From positions 1,178,001 to 1,242,000 of the forward strand of contig NZ_BMLM01000001.1 in NCBI RefSeq assembly GCF_014645235.1: DNA of 64,000 nucleotides, given 5' to 3'. The notes below the pieces were generated by a model. The model had not been told where the DNA came from, did not search any database, and saw only the letters and a list, made by a program, of their open reading frames with translations. This DNA comes from Agrococcus terreus (lineage in GTDB: Bacteria; Actinomycetota; Actinomycetes; Actinomycetales; Microbacteriaceae). Shown here piece by piece: positions 42,741 to 50,988 of the stretch (its first letter is position 1; each line of letters begins with the position of its first letter). Made by a program: the position numbers and the translations under genes.

Positions 42741-43868
42741 CTATGCGGCGGCTGCGCCGCCGTCCAGCAGCGCAAGACGCCGCTGCCACCCGCCCTCGGC
42801 CCCCACGGCGACGAAGCCGAGCACCTCGTTCACCGCGAGCATCGGCCGGTTCTCCTCGGCGTTCCAGGTGAGGATGCGCGCGCGGTCGGGGTGCAGGCGG
42901 CCGAGCTGCAGGAGGTTCTCGGCCTTGACGAGCATCCCGAGCCGGTGCCCGCGGTGCTCCGCGTGCACGAGCGTGTCCTCCTGGTACGCGGGCCGGCCGT
43001 CGGCGGGCACCGCGATCCACGTGAACGCGACCGGCTCGCCGGTCGGCACGTGGATCGCGATCGCCTGCACGAGCTCGAGGCCCGACGCCTCCTGCTGCCG
43101 CTCGCTGCGCTCGAGCCGGGCGACGTCCCAGGTCTCGTCGTCGACGTCGAGCCCCGCGGCGGGGGCGTCGGTGACCATGCGGCCATGGAGCGCCGCGAGA
43201 CCCTCGGCGAGCTCGGTCGGCGTGCGGCCCGACCATGAGCGCACCGCGTACGCGTCGCCGGCGGCCGCGAGCGCGGCGGCGCGGTGGCCCTCCAGCGCGG
43301 CGCGCGCGGCCTCGACGTCGAGCACGGAGATGCGGTCGACCTGCTCGAGCGCGTAGCCGAGCGAGAGGGCGAGCCGCGCGGCGGCGTCCGCGGCGACGGC
43401 GCCGTGCCCGCTCACGGCCGCCACCGCCTCCTCGCCCTCGGCCGGTGCTCGGTGATCGACCCAGGCCTGCAGCGTCGTCGCGCCGATCGAGCGCGCGACC
43501 TCCTCGATGCGCGTCGCGACGGCGCGGCCGATGCCGCGCCCGCGGGCGGCCGGCACGACCCAGGCCGAGACGTAGCCCACGCTCGAGCCCTCCTCGCGCG
43601 CGACCGACGCGACGGCGCGGGCCACGTCGCGGCCCTCGTGCACGACGAGCAGGCGCCGGGTGTCCTCGTCCTCGTCGCCCGTGAGGCTCGCGAGGATCTC
43701 GCCGACCGTGGTGTCGTGCGAGTCGTCGCCCCAGAACGCCTGCGTCACCGCGTTCGCGACGGCGACGTAGCGGTGGATGCGGGTGAGCGCGGGCTCGTCG
43801 AAGGCGTCGGCGGGCGCGGCGAGCTCGAGCCACTCGAGCGTCGCCGGGTCGATCCGTCCTGCGCTCAC
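42741..43868 (-). CDS. Two-domain GNAT N-acetyltransferase, tandem copy 3
   Basis: 375 residues with two GNAT folds. The N-terminal domain carries VVPAARGRGIGRAVATRIEEVA (Q/R-x-x-G-x-G/A acetyl-CoA loop); the C-terminal domain has AEHRGHRLGMLVKAENL and ends TWNAEENRPMLAVNEVLGFV. The layout resembles mycothiol synthase-like tandem GNATs, but substrate and product are unknown. GTG at 43868 overlaps the stop of copy 2 (GTGA), so translation is coupled. Third of three tandem paralogues; the aldehyde dehydrogenase gene follows after 25 nt. Confidence 0.82.
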   Translation of the reverse strand: MSAGRIDPATLEWLELAAPADAFDEPALTRIHRYVAVANAVTQAFWGDDSHDTTVGEILASLTGDEDEDTRRLLVVHEGRDVARAVASVAREEGSSVGYVSAWVVPAARGRGIGRAVATRIEEVARSIGATTLQAWVDHRAPAEGEEAVAAVSGHGAVAADAAARLALSLGYALEQVDRISVLDVEAARAALEGHRAAALAAAGDAYAVRSWSGRTPTELAEGLAALHGRMVTDAPAAGLDVDDETWDVARLERSERQQEASGLELVQAIAIHVPTGEPVAFTWIAVPADGRPAYQEDTLVHAEHRGHRLGMLVKAENLLQLGRLHPDRARILTWNAEENRPMLAVNEVLGFVAVGAEGGWQRRLALLDGGAAAA

Positions 43869-44947
43869 GTCGCATCCTTCCGCTGCCACACGCCCTCGCT
43901 GCAGATCGCGACGAAGCCCAGCGCCTCGTTGACGGCGAGCATCGGCCGGTTCTCCTCGGCGTTCCACGTGCGCACCACTGCGCCGGGCTCCCGCGCGTCG
44001 AGGGCGAGCAGGTTCGCCGCCTTCACGAGCATCCCGAGCCGGTGGCCTCGGTGGTCGCCGTGCACGAGGGTGTCGTGCTGGTACCAGGGGGAGCCGTCGC
44101 CCGAGCCGGTCAGGGTCGTGAAGGCGATGACCTCGCCGCTCGCCTCCTCGACCGCGACGGCCCGCAGGAGCGTCCGGCCGCCGTCGATCTGGCTCGCCTC
44201 GTAGCGCTGCAGCCGCTCGAGGTCCCAGACCTCCGGCTCGCTGGCGAGGCCGGCGCTCGGCGCATCCGTCGACATGCGGGCGTGCAGGGCCGCGAGCTGC
44301 TCGGCGAGGGCGGTCGGCGTCGCTCCCGACCAGGTCTCCGCGCGGTAGCGGGGGAGCGCGTGGCGCTCCGCGTCGGCCCGGAGGTCGGCGAGGCCGTCGC
44401 GCGCGTCGCCGAGCCGCAGCTCGCTCATCCGCTCGATCTGCTCGAGCGCGAAGCCGTACCGCCGCAGCATCCGCACCTGCGGCGAGTCGGCGGGCACCGC
44501 GCCGAAGCCCGTGGGCGGCGCGATCGTCGGCCCGGGCGCCGGATGGTGGTCGACCCACGACTGGAAGGTCGTCGCGCCCTGCGACCGCATCCGGCCGATG
44601 AGGTCGTCGGCGAGGGCGGTGCCCACCCCCCGACCGCGGGCGCCGCGGCGCACCATGACGTCGATCTCGGCGATCTCGGTGGCCTCCAGCAGGCTGCGCG
44701 AGGCGTAGCCGCGGCCCACGGGCTCGCCGTCCAGGAGCGCGACCGTCCGGATGTCGTCGGACTCGCCCTCCTGGCGGCGCCATTGCGCCCACGCCTCGCG
44801 GTAGGTGAAGGCGTGGCTCGCGTCGCCGCCCCAGGCGTCGACGACGACGGCGTTGCGCACGTCGACGAGGCTCCGCAGCAGCCGCGCGCCCTCGCTGTCG
44901 TCGTCCCACGCCTCCGGCACGGGCACGTCCACGATCTCGATCCTCAT
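43865..44947 (-). CDS. Two-domain GNAT N-acetyltransferase, tandem copy 2
   Basis: 360 residues. N-terminal GNAT domain with VMVRRGARGRGVGTALADDLI, and a C-terminal domain with HGDHRGHRLGMLVKAANL and the shared end motif TWNAEENRPMLAVNEALGFV. It is clearly homologous to copies 1 and 3 across its full length but not recent, since identity is concentrated around the C-terminal motif. ATG at 44947 overlaps the stop of copy 1 (ATGA), and its own stop overlaps the next start. Substrate unknown. Confidence 0.82.
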   Translation of the reverse strand: MRIEIVDVPVPEAWDDDSEGARLLRSLVDVRNAVVVDAWGGDASHAFTYREAWAQWRRQEGESDDIRTVALLDGEPVGRGYASRSLLEATEIAEIDVMVRRGARGRGVGTALADDLIGRMRSQGATTFQSWVDHHPAPGPTIAPPTGFGAVPADSPQVRMLRRYGFALEQIERMSELRLGDARDGLADLRADAERHALPRYRAETWSGATPTALAEQLAALHARMSTDAPSAGLASEPEVWDLERLQRYEASQIDGGRTLLRAVAVEEASGEVIAFTTLTGSGDGSPWYQHDTLVHGDHRGHRLGMLVKAANLLALDAREPGAVVRTWNAEENRPMLAVNEALGFVAICSEGVWQRKDAT

Positions 44948-46029
44948 GCGTCGTCCTTCCGCTGCCAGGCGCCCTCGTGGGCGACGGCGACGAAGCCCGT
45001 CGCCTCGTTCACGGCCAGCATGTGGCGGTTCTCCTCCGCGTTCCACGTGGCGATGCGCGGATGCGTCGGATGGTGGTCGCGCAGCTCGACGAGGTTGGCG
45101 AGCTTCAGCAGCATCCCGAGCGCGTGGCCGCGGTGCGGGCCGACGACGAGGGTGTCGTGCTGGCGGGCGACGTCCTGCCCGTCGCCCAGCAGTGCGGCGC
45201 CGACGTAGAGGGACGTGAAGCCCGCGAGCTCCCCGGTGGGTCGGTGGCGGGCGACGACGGTGCGCAGGACGCGGCCGCCGGCCGTCGTGGTGCGCTCGAA
45301 CTCGGCGAGCCGCTCCTCGCTCCAGGTCTCCGGCTCGAGCGCGAGGCCGCCGATGGGCGCATCGATCGACATGCGCTCGTGCAGTCCCCGCATGGCGTCG
45401 CGGTGCTCCGCGGGCGTCGGCCCCTCCCACGCGAGCAGCTCGTAGTCGGGCCCGGAGCGCTCGCGCGCCGCGGCGAGCCGCGCGTCGAGGTCGAGCTCGC
45501 GGATGTCGGCGACGCTGACTCGGAACACCTGCTCGAGCGAGAACCCGCGCTCGATGAGCGCGCCCGCCTCCGGGTCGTCGGGCTCCGCGCCGCCGAAGCC
45601 GGTCGATGCCATGACCGTGCCGGTCGCGGCGGCGGGCGAGCCGCCGACGATGGTCGTCCGGCCGAGCGCCGCGGCCATCGCCACGGCGTCGTCCATCAGC
45701 GCGTCGGCGAGCGCCCGGCGCTCGTGCCCGGGCAGCGCTGGGTCGATGACGAGGCCCACGTCGAGCAGGTCGGTCGACTCCTGCAGCGGCAGCCAGATGG
45801 TCGACAGCGCGACCGGCACGGGGTCGCCGACGACCCGCAGCACGTGGTCGTCGACGCTCGAGGGCTGCCAGATGGCGAGCTGCTCCACGGGCGTCACCGC
45901 GGAGGTCCCGGCGAACCTCGGTCCGTACGTGCGCTCGACGAGCGCCGCGACGGCGCGGAAGCGCTCGCCGTCGCCACCGGCCTCGTCGGCGCGCGCGGGC
46001 AGCGTCAGGGTGCGGATGTCGTGGCGCAT
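44944..46029 (-). CDS. Two-domain GNAT N-acetyltransferase, tandem copy 1
   Basis: 361 residues. The N-terminal domain is the most diverged of the three copies (DPALPGHERRALADALMDDAV), while the C-terminal domain keeps VGPHRGHALGMLLKLANL and TWNAEENRHMLAVNEATGFV. It is the first gene of the unit and divergent from smc (126 nt between the starts). ATG at 46029 has no strong Shine-Dalgarno. A TATCCT -10 sits upstream on the minus strand at 46083-46078, leaving a leader of about 40 nt. Function unknown. Confidence 0.82.
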   Translation of the reverse strand: MRHDIRTLTLPARADEAGGDGERFRAVAALVERTYGPRFAGTSAVTPVEQLAIWQPSSVDDHVLRVVGDPVPVALSTIWLPLQESTDLLDVGLVIDPALPGHERRALADALMDDAVAMAAALGRTTIVGGSPAAATGTVMASTGFGGAEPDDPEAGALIERGFSLEQVFRVSVADIRELDLDARLAAARERSGPDYELLAWEGPTPAEHRDAMRGLHERMSIDAPIGGLALEPETWSEERLAEFERTTTAGGRVLRTVVARHRPTGELAGFTSLYVGAALLGDGQDVARQHDTLVVGPHRGHALGMLLKLANLVELRDHHPTHPRIATWNAEENRHMLAVNEATGFVAVAHEGAWQRKDDA

Positions 46030-46077
46030 GGGTCGTCCGCCGCTCGAACGAGGCACCGTGCCTGCGGGCAGCCTTGC

Positions 46078-46083
46078 AGGATA
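46078..46083 (-). promoter_or_regulatory. Putative -10 of GNAT operon
   Basis: TATCCT on the minus strand, 48 nt before ATG 46029. No clear -35. Confidence 0.4.
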
Positions 46084-46123
46084 GACGTGCGCGCGGCGAC
46101 AGCACAACACCGCGCCGCGCCGC

Positions 46124-46129
46124 TACCGT
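46124..46129 (+). promoter_or_regulatory. Putative -10 of smc
   Basis: TACCGT, 26 nt before the smc ATG. Unlike the leaderless cases it leaves a leader of about 20 nt that contains GGGAG. Confidence 0.45.
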
Positions 46130-46155
46130 GGGGCGGAGCAGAACCCGGGAGCCGC

Positions 46156-49100
46156 ATGCACCTCAAGACCCTCACCGTCAAGGGCTTCAAGTCGTTCGCG
46201 CGCCCCACGACCTTCCAGTTCGAGCCGGGCGTCACGTGCGTCGTCGGCCCGAACGGGTCGGGCAAGTCGAACGTCGTCGACGCCCTCGCCTGGGTGATGG
46301 GCGAGCAGGGCGCGAAGACGCTCCGCGGCGGCAAGATGGAGGACGTCATCTTCGCCGGCACGGCGACCACCGGGCCGCTCGGGCGCGCGCACGTCGAGCT
46401 GACCATCGACAACGCCGACGGCGCGCTGCCGATCGAGTACGCCGAGGTCCAGATATCGCGCACGCTCTTCCGCAACGGCGGCTCCGAGTACGCGATCAAC
46501 GGGGAGTCGTGCCGCCTGCTCGACGTGCAGGAGCTGCTGAGCGACTCGGGCCTCGGCCGCGAGATGCACGTCATCGTCGGCCAGGGGCAGCTCGACGCCG
46601 TGCTGCAGGCGACGCCCGCCGACCGCCGCGGCTACATCGAGGAGGCCGCGGGCATCCTCAAGCACCGCCGCCGCAAGGAGAAGACGCTCCGCAAGCTCGA
46701 CGCGATGCAGGCGAACCTCACGCGACTCCAGGACCTCACGGGCGAGATCCGCCGGCAGCTGAAGCCGCTCGGCCAGCAGGCCGAGATCGCCAAGGAGGCG
46801 GCGACCATCCAGGCGACCGTCCGCGAGGCCCGCGCGCGCATGATCGCGGCGGAGGTCGTGGGCCTGCGCCAGCAGCTCGAGCTCGCGGCGCGGTCGGAGT
46901 CGGAGCGGAAGTCGGAGCGGATCGTGCTGCAGGAGCAGCTCGAGCAGGCGCGGCTGCGCGCCACCCGCATCGAGGAGTCGATGGCCGGCGACGACGTCGA
47001 CCGCGCCCGGCAGGTCGCGCACGCGCTCGAGCGCGAGCTCTCGCGCCTCCAGTCGCTCCACGCGCTCGCCGGGCAGCGGCTCGCCCTGCTCGAGGAGGCG
47101 CCGGAGGCCATCGACGCCGCCCCGCTCGTGACGCCCGACATGGTGCAGGCCGCCCGCGACGAGGCCGCCTCGCTCGGCGCCCGGGTCGCCGAGGCGGAGG
47201 GCCAGCTCGGCCGCGCCGCGTCGGCGACCGCCCTCGCGCGCGCCAACCTCGACTCGCTCGACGAGGAGATCGCCGCCCAGGCGGCGCTCGTGTCGAAGCA
47301 CGACCTCGAGGCCGCCTCCCACCGCTCCCGCGTGGAGGTGGCGCAGTCGACCCTCGCCGCGCGCGAGGCGGAGGTCGCCCGTCGCGAGGCGCAGGTCGGC
47401 ACGGCCGCGCAGCGCCTCGCCGAGGCGCAGGCCGCCGCCGGCGAGCTCGGCGACGACGCGGATGCGGGCGACAACGAGTCGCTCGCATCCGCCTACCGCG
47501 ACGCGGACGACGCGCAGGCGCGGCTGTCTGCGGCGCTCGACGAGCGGCGCGACGCGCTCCACGCGGTCGAGCGCGAGCGCGACGCCCTCGCGGCCCGCAC
47601 CTCCGCGCTCACGCTCGCGCTCTCGCAGGCGAACGCCTCCGCCGGGGTGCTCGACGCGGGGCTCGACGGCATCGCCGGGCTCGTCGCCGAGCGCGTGAAG
47701 GTGCGCAAGGGCTTCGAGGCGGCGATCGCCGCGGCGCTCGGCACGCTCGGCGAAGCGGTGCTCGCGCAGTCGCGCGGCGCCGCGGCGGCCGCCGTCGACC
47801 ACGCCCACGCCGAGGGGCTGGGTCGCATCGAGGCCGTCGTGGCGGATGCGGGCCGGATGCGTCCGCGCGTCGACGTCGCCGCGGAGGGCGTCGACGGCGC
47901 CGTGCACGCGCCCGAGGTGATCGACGCGCCCGAGGGCGTGCTCGGCATCCTCGCCTGGACGTACGTGGTCGACGACCTCGCGGCCGCGCAGGAGCTCGGC
48001 CCCCGACTCGCCGACCTCGAGCTCGGCGGGCCGATCACGATGGTGACGCGCCGCGGCGACCTCGTGACCGAGCACCTGCTCCGCGGCGGCAGCGACGACA
48101 GCCAGTCGCGCCTCGAGCTGCTCGCCGAGCGCGATGCCGCCACCGAGCGACTCGACGCGCTCTCCACGTCGATCGAGCGGCAGGCGGGGGCGCTCGAGGA
48201 CGCCCGCCAGGCGCATCAGCAGGCCAAGCGCGCCGCGGCGGAGGCGCTCGAGGCGCTCCGCGCGCACGACGCGGCCTCGGCGTCCCGCGGCGAGCAGCGC
48301 TCCCGCGCCCGCGCGCGCCTCGAGTCGGCGACGGGCGAGCACGAGCGGGCGGAGGCGGCGCTCGCGGAGGCGCGCGGCGGCATCCAGGAGGCCGTGGACG
48401 GCGTCGACGCCGCGCAGCGCGCGCTCGACCGCTTCGAGGCGAAGCCGCGGCCCATCCTCGACGCCTCGGAGCGCGAGGCGCTGCTCGTGGAGCTCGAGGA
48501 GGCGCGCGCGGACGAGACCGACCTCCGGATCGAGCTCGAGACGGCGCGCGAGCGCGTGCGCGCCGAGCTCGCGCGGGCCGACCAGCTCGGGCGCGACGTC
48601 GAGGCGCAGCGGGCCCGGGCCGAGGAGGCCGCCCGGCGCGCCGTGCTGCGCGAGCGGCAGCGCGCGCAGGCGCAGCGCGTGCTGGACGCCATCCCGCCCG
48701 TGCTCGGCGTCGCCGAGCGCAGCGTGCAGGAGGCGCGGGCCTCCCTCGCCGAGCGCGAGGCGGCCCGGCGCGACCGCAACGAGGAGCTCTCGCGCCTCCG
48801 ACGCGACGAGGGCGGGCTGCGCGAGCGGCTGCAGGAGCTCACCGAGCACGTCCACGTCGCCGAGATGGAGGCGTACGAGCAGCGCCTGCACCTGTCGAAC
48901 CTGCTCGAGCGCGCCGGCAGCGAGCTGGGCCTCGAGGAGGCCGTGCTCGTCGCCGAGCACGCGCCCGAGGAAGGATGGGACCGCACGGCCGAGCAGGCGC
49001 GGCTGCAGGACGCGGAGCGCAAGCTCGGGCGCCTCGGCCGCGTCAACCCGCTCGCCCTCGAGGAGTTCGAGGCGCTCGAGCAGCGGCACCGGTTCCTCAC

Positions 49101-49656
49101 CGAGCAGCTCGCCGACCTCGCCTCCACCCGCAAGGACCTCGAGCAGATCATCGCCGACCTCGACGTGACGATGGAGACGATCTTCGCGGCCGCGTTCGAG
49201 GACACGAAGGCCGCCTTCGCCGAGGTCTTCCCGGTGCTGTTCCCGGGCGGCTCGGGCTCGCTCGCGCTCACCGACCCGGACGACATGCTTGCGACGGGCG
49301 TCGAGGTGGCGGTGCGGCCGGCGGGCAAGAAGATCGACCGCATCTCGCTGCTCTCGGGCGGCGAGCGCTCGCTCGCGGCCGTCGCCTTCATGGTCTCGAT
49401 CTTCAAGGCGCGGCCGAGCCCGTTCTACATCTGCGACGAGGTGGAGGCGGCGCTCGACGACGCGAACCTGGGGCGCCTGCTGGCGGTGTTCGAGCAGCTG
49501 CGCGAGAGCTCGCAGCTCATCATCATCACGCACCAGAAGCGCACGATGGAGATCGCGGATGCGCTCTACGGCGTCTCGATGCGGCAGGACGGCGTCTCGG
49601 CGGTCGTCGGGCAGCGCACGGCGCGCGAGCGCGACCGGGAGCCGGTCGACGCCTAG
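46156..49656 (+). CDS. smc: Chromosome segregation protein SMC
   Basis: 1,166 residues. N-terminal ATPase half with Walker A GPNGSGKSNVVDALAWVMGE (about 32-51), a first coiled coil (about 165-500), a hinge (about 510-650; RKGFEAAIAAALGTLGEAVL), a second coiled coil (about 670-1000), then the ABC signature LLSGGERSLAAVAF (about 1065) and Walker B FYICDEVEAALDDAN (about 1093). It is the core of the ScpAB-SMC condensin that organises and segregates the chromosome. ATG at 46156 has GGGAG 5 nt upstream. In the usual actinobacterial order it sits between mutM and ftsY; here both sides carry inserted genes. Confidence 0.96.
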   Translation: MHLKTLTVKGFKSFARPTTFQFEPGVTCVVGPNGSGKSNVVDALAWVMGEQGAKTLRGGKMEDVIFAGTATTGPLGRAHVELTIDNADGALPIEYAEVQISRTLFRNGGSEYAINGESCRLLDVQELLSDSGLGREMHVIVGQGQLDAVLQATPADRRGYIEEAAGILKHRRRKEKTLRKLDAMQANLTRLQDLTGEIRRQLKPLGQQAEIAKEAATIQATVREARARMIAAEVVGLRQQLELAARSESERKSERIVLQEQLEQARLRATRIEESMAGDDVDRARQVAHALERELSRLQSLHALAGQRLALLEEAPEAIDAAPLVTPDMVQAARDEAASLGARVAEAEGQLGRAASATALARANLDSLDEEIAAQAALVSKHDLEAASHRSRVEVAQSTLAAREAEVARREAQVGTAAQRLAEAQAAAGELGDDADAGDNESLASAYRDADDAQARLSAALDERRDALHAVERERDALAARTSALTLALSQANASAGVLDAGLDGIAGLVAERVKVRKGFEAAIAAALGTLGEAVLAQSRGAAAAAVDHAHAEGLGRIEAVVADAGRMRPRVDVAAEGVDGAVHAPEVIDAPEGVLGILAWTYVVDDLAAAQELGPRLADLELGGPITMVTRRGDLVTEHLLRGGSDDSQSRLELLAERDAATERLDALSTSIERQAGALEDARQAHQQAKRAAAEALEALRAHDAASASRGEQRSRARARLESATGEHERAEAALAEARGGIQEAVDGVDAAQRALDRFEAKPRPILDASEREALLVELEEARADETDLRIELETARERVRAELARADQLGRDVEAQRARAEEAARRAVLRERQRAQAQRVLDAIPPVLGVAERSVQEARASLAEREAARRDRNEELSRLRRDEGGLRERLQELTEHVHVAEMEAYEQRLHLSNLLERAGSELGLEEAVLVAEHAPEEGWDRTAEQARLQDAERKLGRLGRVNPLALEEFEALEQRHRFLTEQLADLASTRKDLEQIIADLDVTMETIFAAAFEDTKAAFAEVFPVLFPGGSGSLALTDPDDMLATGVEVAVRPAGKKIDRISLLSGGERSLAAVAFMVSIFKARPSPFYICDEVEAALDDANLGRLLAVFEQLRESSQLIIITHQKRTMEIADALYGVSMRQDGVSAVVGQRTARERDREPVDA

Positions 49657-49668
49657 CGCCCTCCGCCA

Positions 49669-49707
49669 GTCGAGCCGTCGCCCGCAGGCCGACGAGTCGA
49701 GACCATC
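49669..49707. repeat. REP-like palindrome, type B
   Basis: AGTCGAGCCGTC ... GACGAGTCGAGACCA with a head that is slightly altered (CGCCCGCAGGCCG) relative to the perfect copy at 49777. First of three units between smc and the GIY-YIG gene. Confidence 0.6.
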
Positions 49708-49721
49708 GCTGGCGCGAGGGT

Positions 49722-49755
49722 GGGCTCGAGACGCGGCTGCGCCGCTCCTCGACCC
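49722..49755. repeat. REP-like palindrome, type A
   Basis: CTCGAGACGCGGCTGCGCCG continuing CTCCTCGACC, with a GCGGC/GCCGC hairpin head. The same unit recurs at 50177 and 50947. Confidence 0.65.
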
Positions 49756-49776
49756 GCGGTGGGGTGCTCAGCCCGC

Positions 49777-49815
49777 TGGTCGAGCCGTCGGCCGAAGGCC
49801 GACGAGTCGAGACCA
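49777..49815. repeat. REP-like palindrome, type B
   Basis: TGGTCGAGCC ... GAGTCGAGACCA around a perfect GTCGGCC-GAA-GGCCGAC hairpin. Its ends are the reverse of the type A ends. Confidence 0.65.
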
Positions 49816-49876
49816 TCGTCCACAGGGGCGACCGCTCGCCGAGCGACGCGACCGGCGGACGCGAGACGGTACCGCG

Positions 49877-50173
49877 ATGGGATGGGTGTACATGCTCCGC
49901 TGCCGCGACGGCAGCTACGACGTCGGCAGCGCCCGCGACCTCGAGTCGCGGCTGGAGCAGCATCACCGCGGCACGGGAGCGCAGTACACGCGGCATCGGC
50001 TGCCGGTGGAGCTGGTCTGGTGCGAGGCGTTCGAGAGCATCGCGGATGCGTTCGCGCTCGAGAAGCGCATCCAGGGCTGGAGCAGGGCCAAGCGGGAGGC
50101 GCTGATCCGCGGCGACTTCGACGAGATCTCGCGCCTGGCGCATCGGCGGGGACCGCGAACGTCCTCCGAGTGA
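49877..50173 (+). CDS. GIY-YIG domain protein with altered YIG tyrosine
   Basis: 98 residues, the size of UPF0213/GIY-YIG single-domain proteins. The start MGWVYMLRCRDGSYDVGSAR aligns with the GIY...YIG core, then DLESRLEQHHRGTGAQYTR (conserved Arg), the Glu-bearing FALEKRIQGWSRAKREALI, and a short tail. The second motif, normally Y-x-G (YVG or YTG), reads DVG: the conserved tyrosine is Asp, so nuclease activity is doubtful, although a Tyr lies one position before. It is flanked on both sides by REP-like palindromes (49669-49815 and 50177-50211). Function unknown. Confidence 0.75.
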   Translation: MGWVYMLRCRDGSYDVGSARDLESRLEQHHRGTGAQYTRHRLPVELVWCEAFESIADAFALEKRIQGWSRAKREALIRGDFDEISRLAHRRGPRTSSE

Positions 50174-50176
50174 CGG

Positions 50177-50211
50177 TGGTCTCGAGACGCGGCTGCGCCG
50201 CTCCTCGACCA
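50177..50211. repeat. REP-like palindrome, type A
   Basis: Full copy with TGGTCTCGAGAC at one end and CTCCTCGACCA at the other around GCGGC-TGC-GCCGC. It sits between the convergent GIY-YIG and lipoprotein genes and could also act as a bidirectional terminator. Confidence 0.7.
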
Positions 50212-50222
50212 GCGGGGAGGGG

Positions 50223-50879
50223 CTAGCGGAGCGCCGAGACGACGAACACGGCGCCCTCGCCGTAGATGTCGTCGAGCGCCGCCTGGATCGAGCCGTCGTC
50301 GAGCACGACGTCGAGCACGACCACCCCGTCCATCCCGCCGTGGCCCAGCAGGTCGGGGCGGTCGAGCGTCGCGAGATCCTCCGAGATCGCCGCGACCTGC
50401 GCCTCGTCGAGGTCGCCCGTCGGGTACTCGATCGCCGGCATCGTGAGCGACGCGAGGTCGAGCAGCTCGCCCGCGACCGTCGCCGTGCCGCTCGCGGCGT
50501 CGTACGTCACCGGCGCGGCGATGCCCTGCACCCACCGCACGCCCGACATCTCCTGGTGGTCCACGAGCGACCAGTCCCAGCCGACCAGATCCGGGCCGTC
50601 GCACTGCGGCGGGGCGGACTCGGCGACCGGGCCCAGGCACAGCACCTGGCCGCCGTCGCGGTCGAGCACGGTGCCGATGGCGAGGGCCGGCTCCGTCGCG
50701 CTCGGCGTCGGGAGGCCGGCGAGCAGCGCCTGCGCCTGCGGGCCGGTGACGAGCGGTGCCTCGGGGGCGGACGGGGCGGAGGAGGGCGGTTCGGCGCCGC
50801 CGGAGCCGGGCGCGCTCATGGCGCAGCCGGCGAGGACGAGGAGGGCGGCTGCGGAGCCGACGACGGCGATGCTGCTCAT
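50223..50879 (-). CDS. Putative lipoprotein of unknown function
   Basis: 218 residues. Signal peptide with lipobox LVLAGC (Cys about 19) followed by a Ser/Pro/Ala linker (20-40). The mature domain has two Cys (VLCLGP and PPQCDGP), a Trp-rich patch (VGWDWSLVDHQEMSGVRWV) and the C-terminal LDDIYGEGAVFVVSALR. No family is recognised. ATG at 50879 is chosen because it places the lipobox correctly, with GTGAGG upstream. Likely anchored on the outer face of the membrane. Confidence 0.75.
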   Translation of the reverse strand: MSSIAVVGSAAALLVLAGCAMSAPGSGGAEPPSSAPSAPEAPLVTGPQAQALLAGLPTPSATEPALAIGTVLDRDGGQVLCLGPVAESAPPQCDGPDLVGWDWSLVDHQEMSGVRWVQGIAAPVTYDAASGTATVAGELLDLASLTMPAIEYPTGDLDEAQVAAISEDLATLDRPDLLGHGGMDGVVVLDVVLDDGSIQAALDDIYGEGAVFVVSALR

Positions 50880-50946
50880 GGCCTCACGGTAGGTCGCCGG
50901 CGCGGGAAGCACAGCCCAACGTTGTGGGGGATCCGTTCGTCACGAG

Positions 50947-50980
50947 TGGTCTCGAGACGCGGCTGCGCCGCTCCTCGACC
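50947..50980. repeat. REP-like palindrome, type A
   Basis: TGGTCTCGAGACGCGGCTGC continuing GCCGCTCCTCGACC; the first 34 nt are identical to the copy at 50177. It lies 8 nt beyond the stop of the FAD oxidoreductase gene. Confidence 0.7.
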
Positions 50981-50988
50981 GGCGGGCG

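Noticed and set aside
46123-49533. Long minus-strand frame across smc
   Set aside because: A shadow of the SMC coiled-coil codons; no motif of its own.
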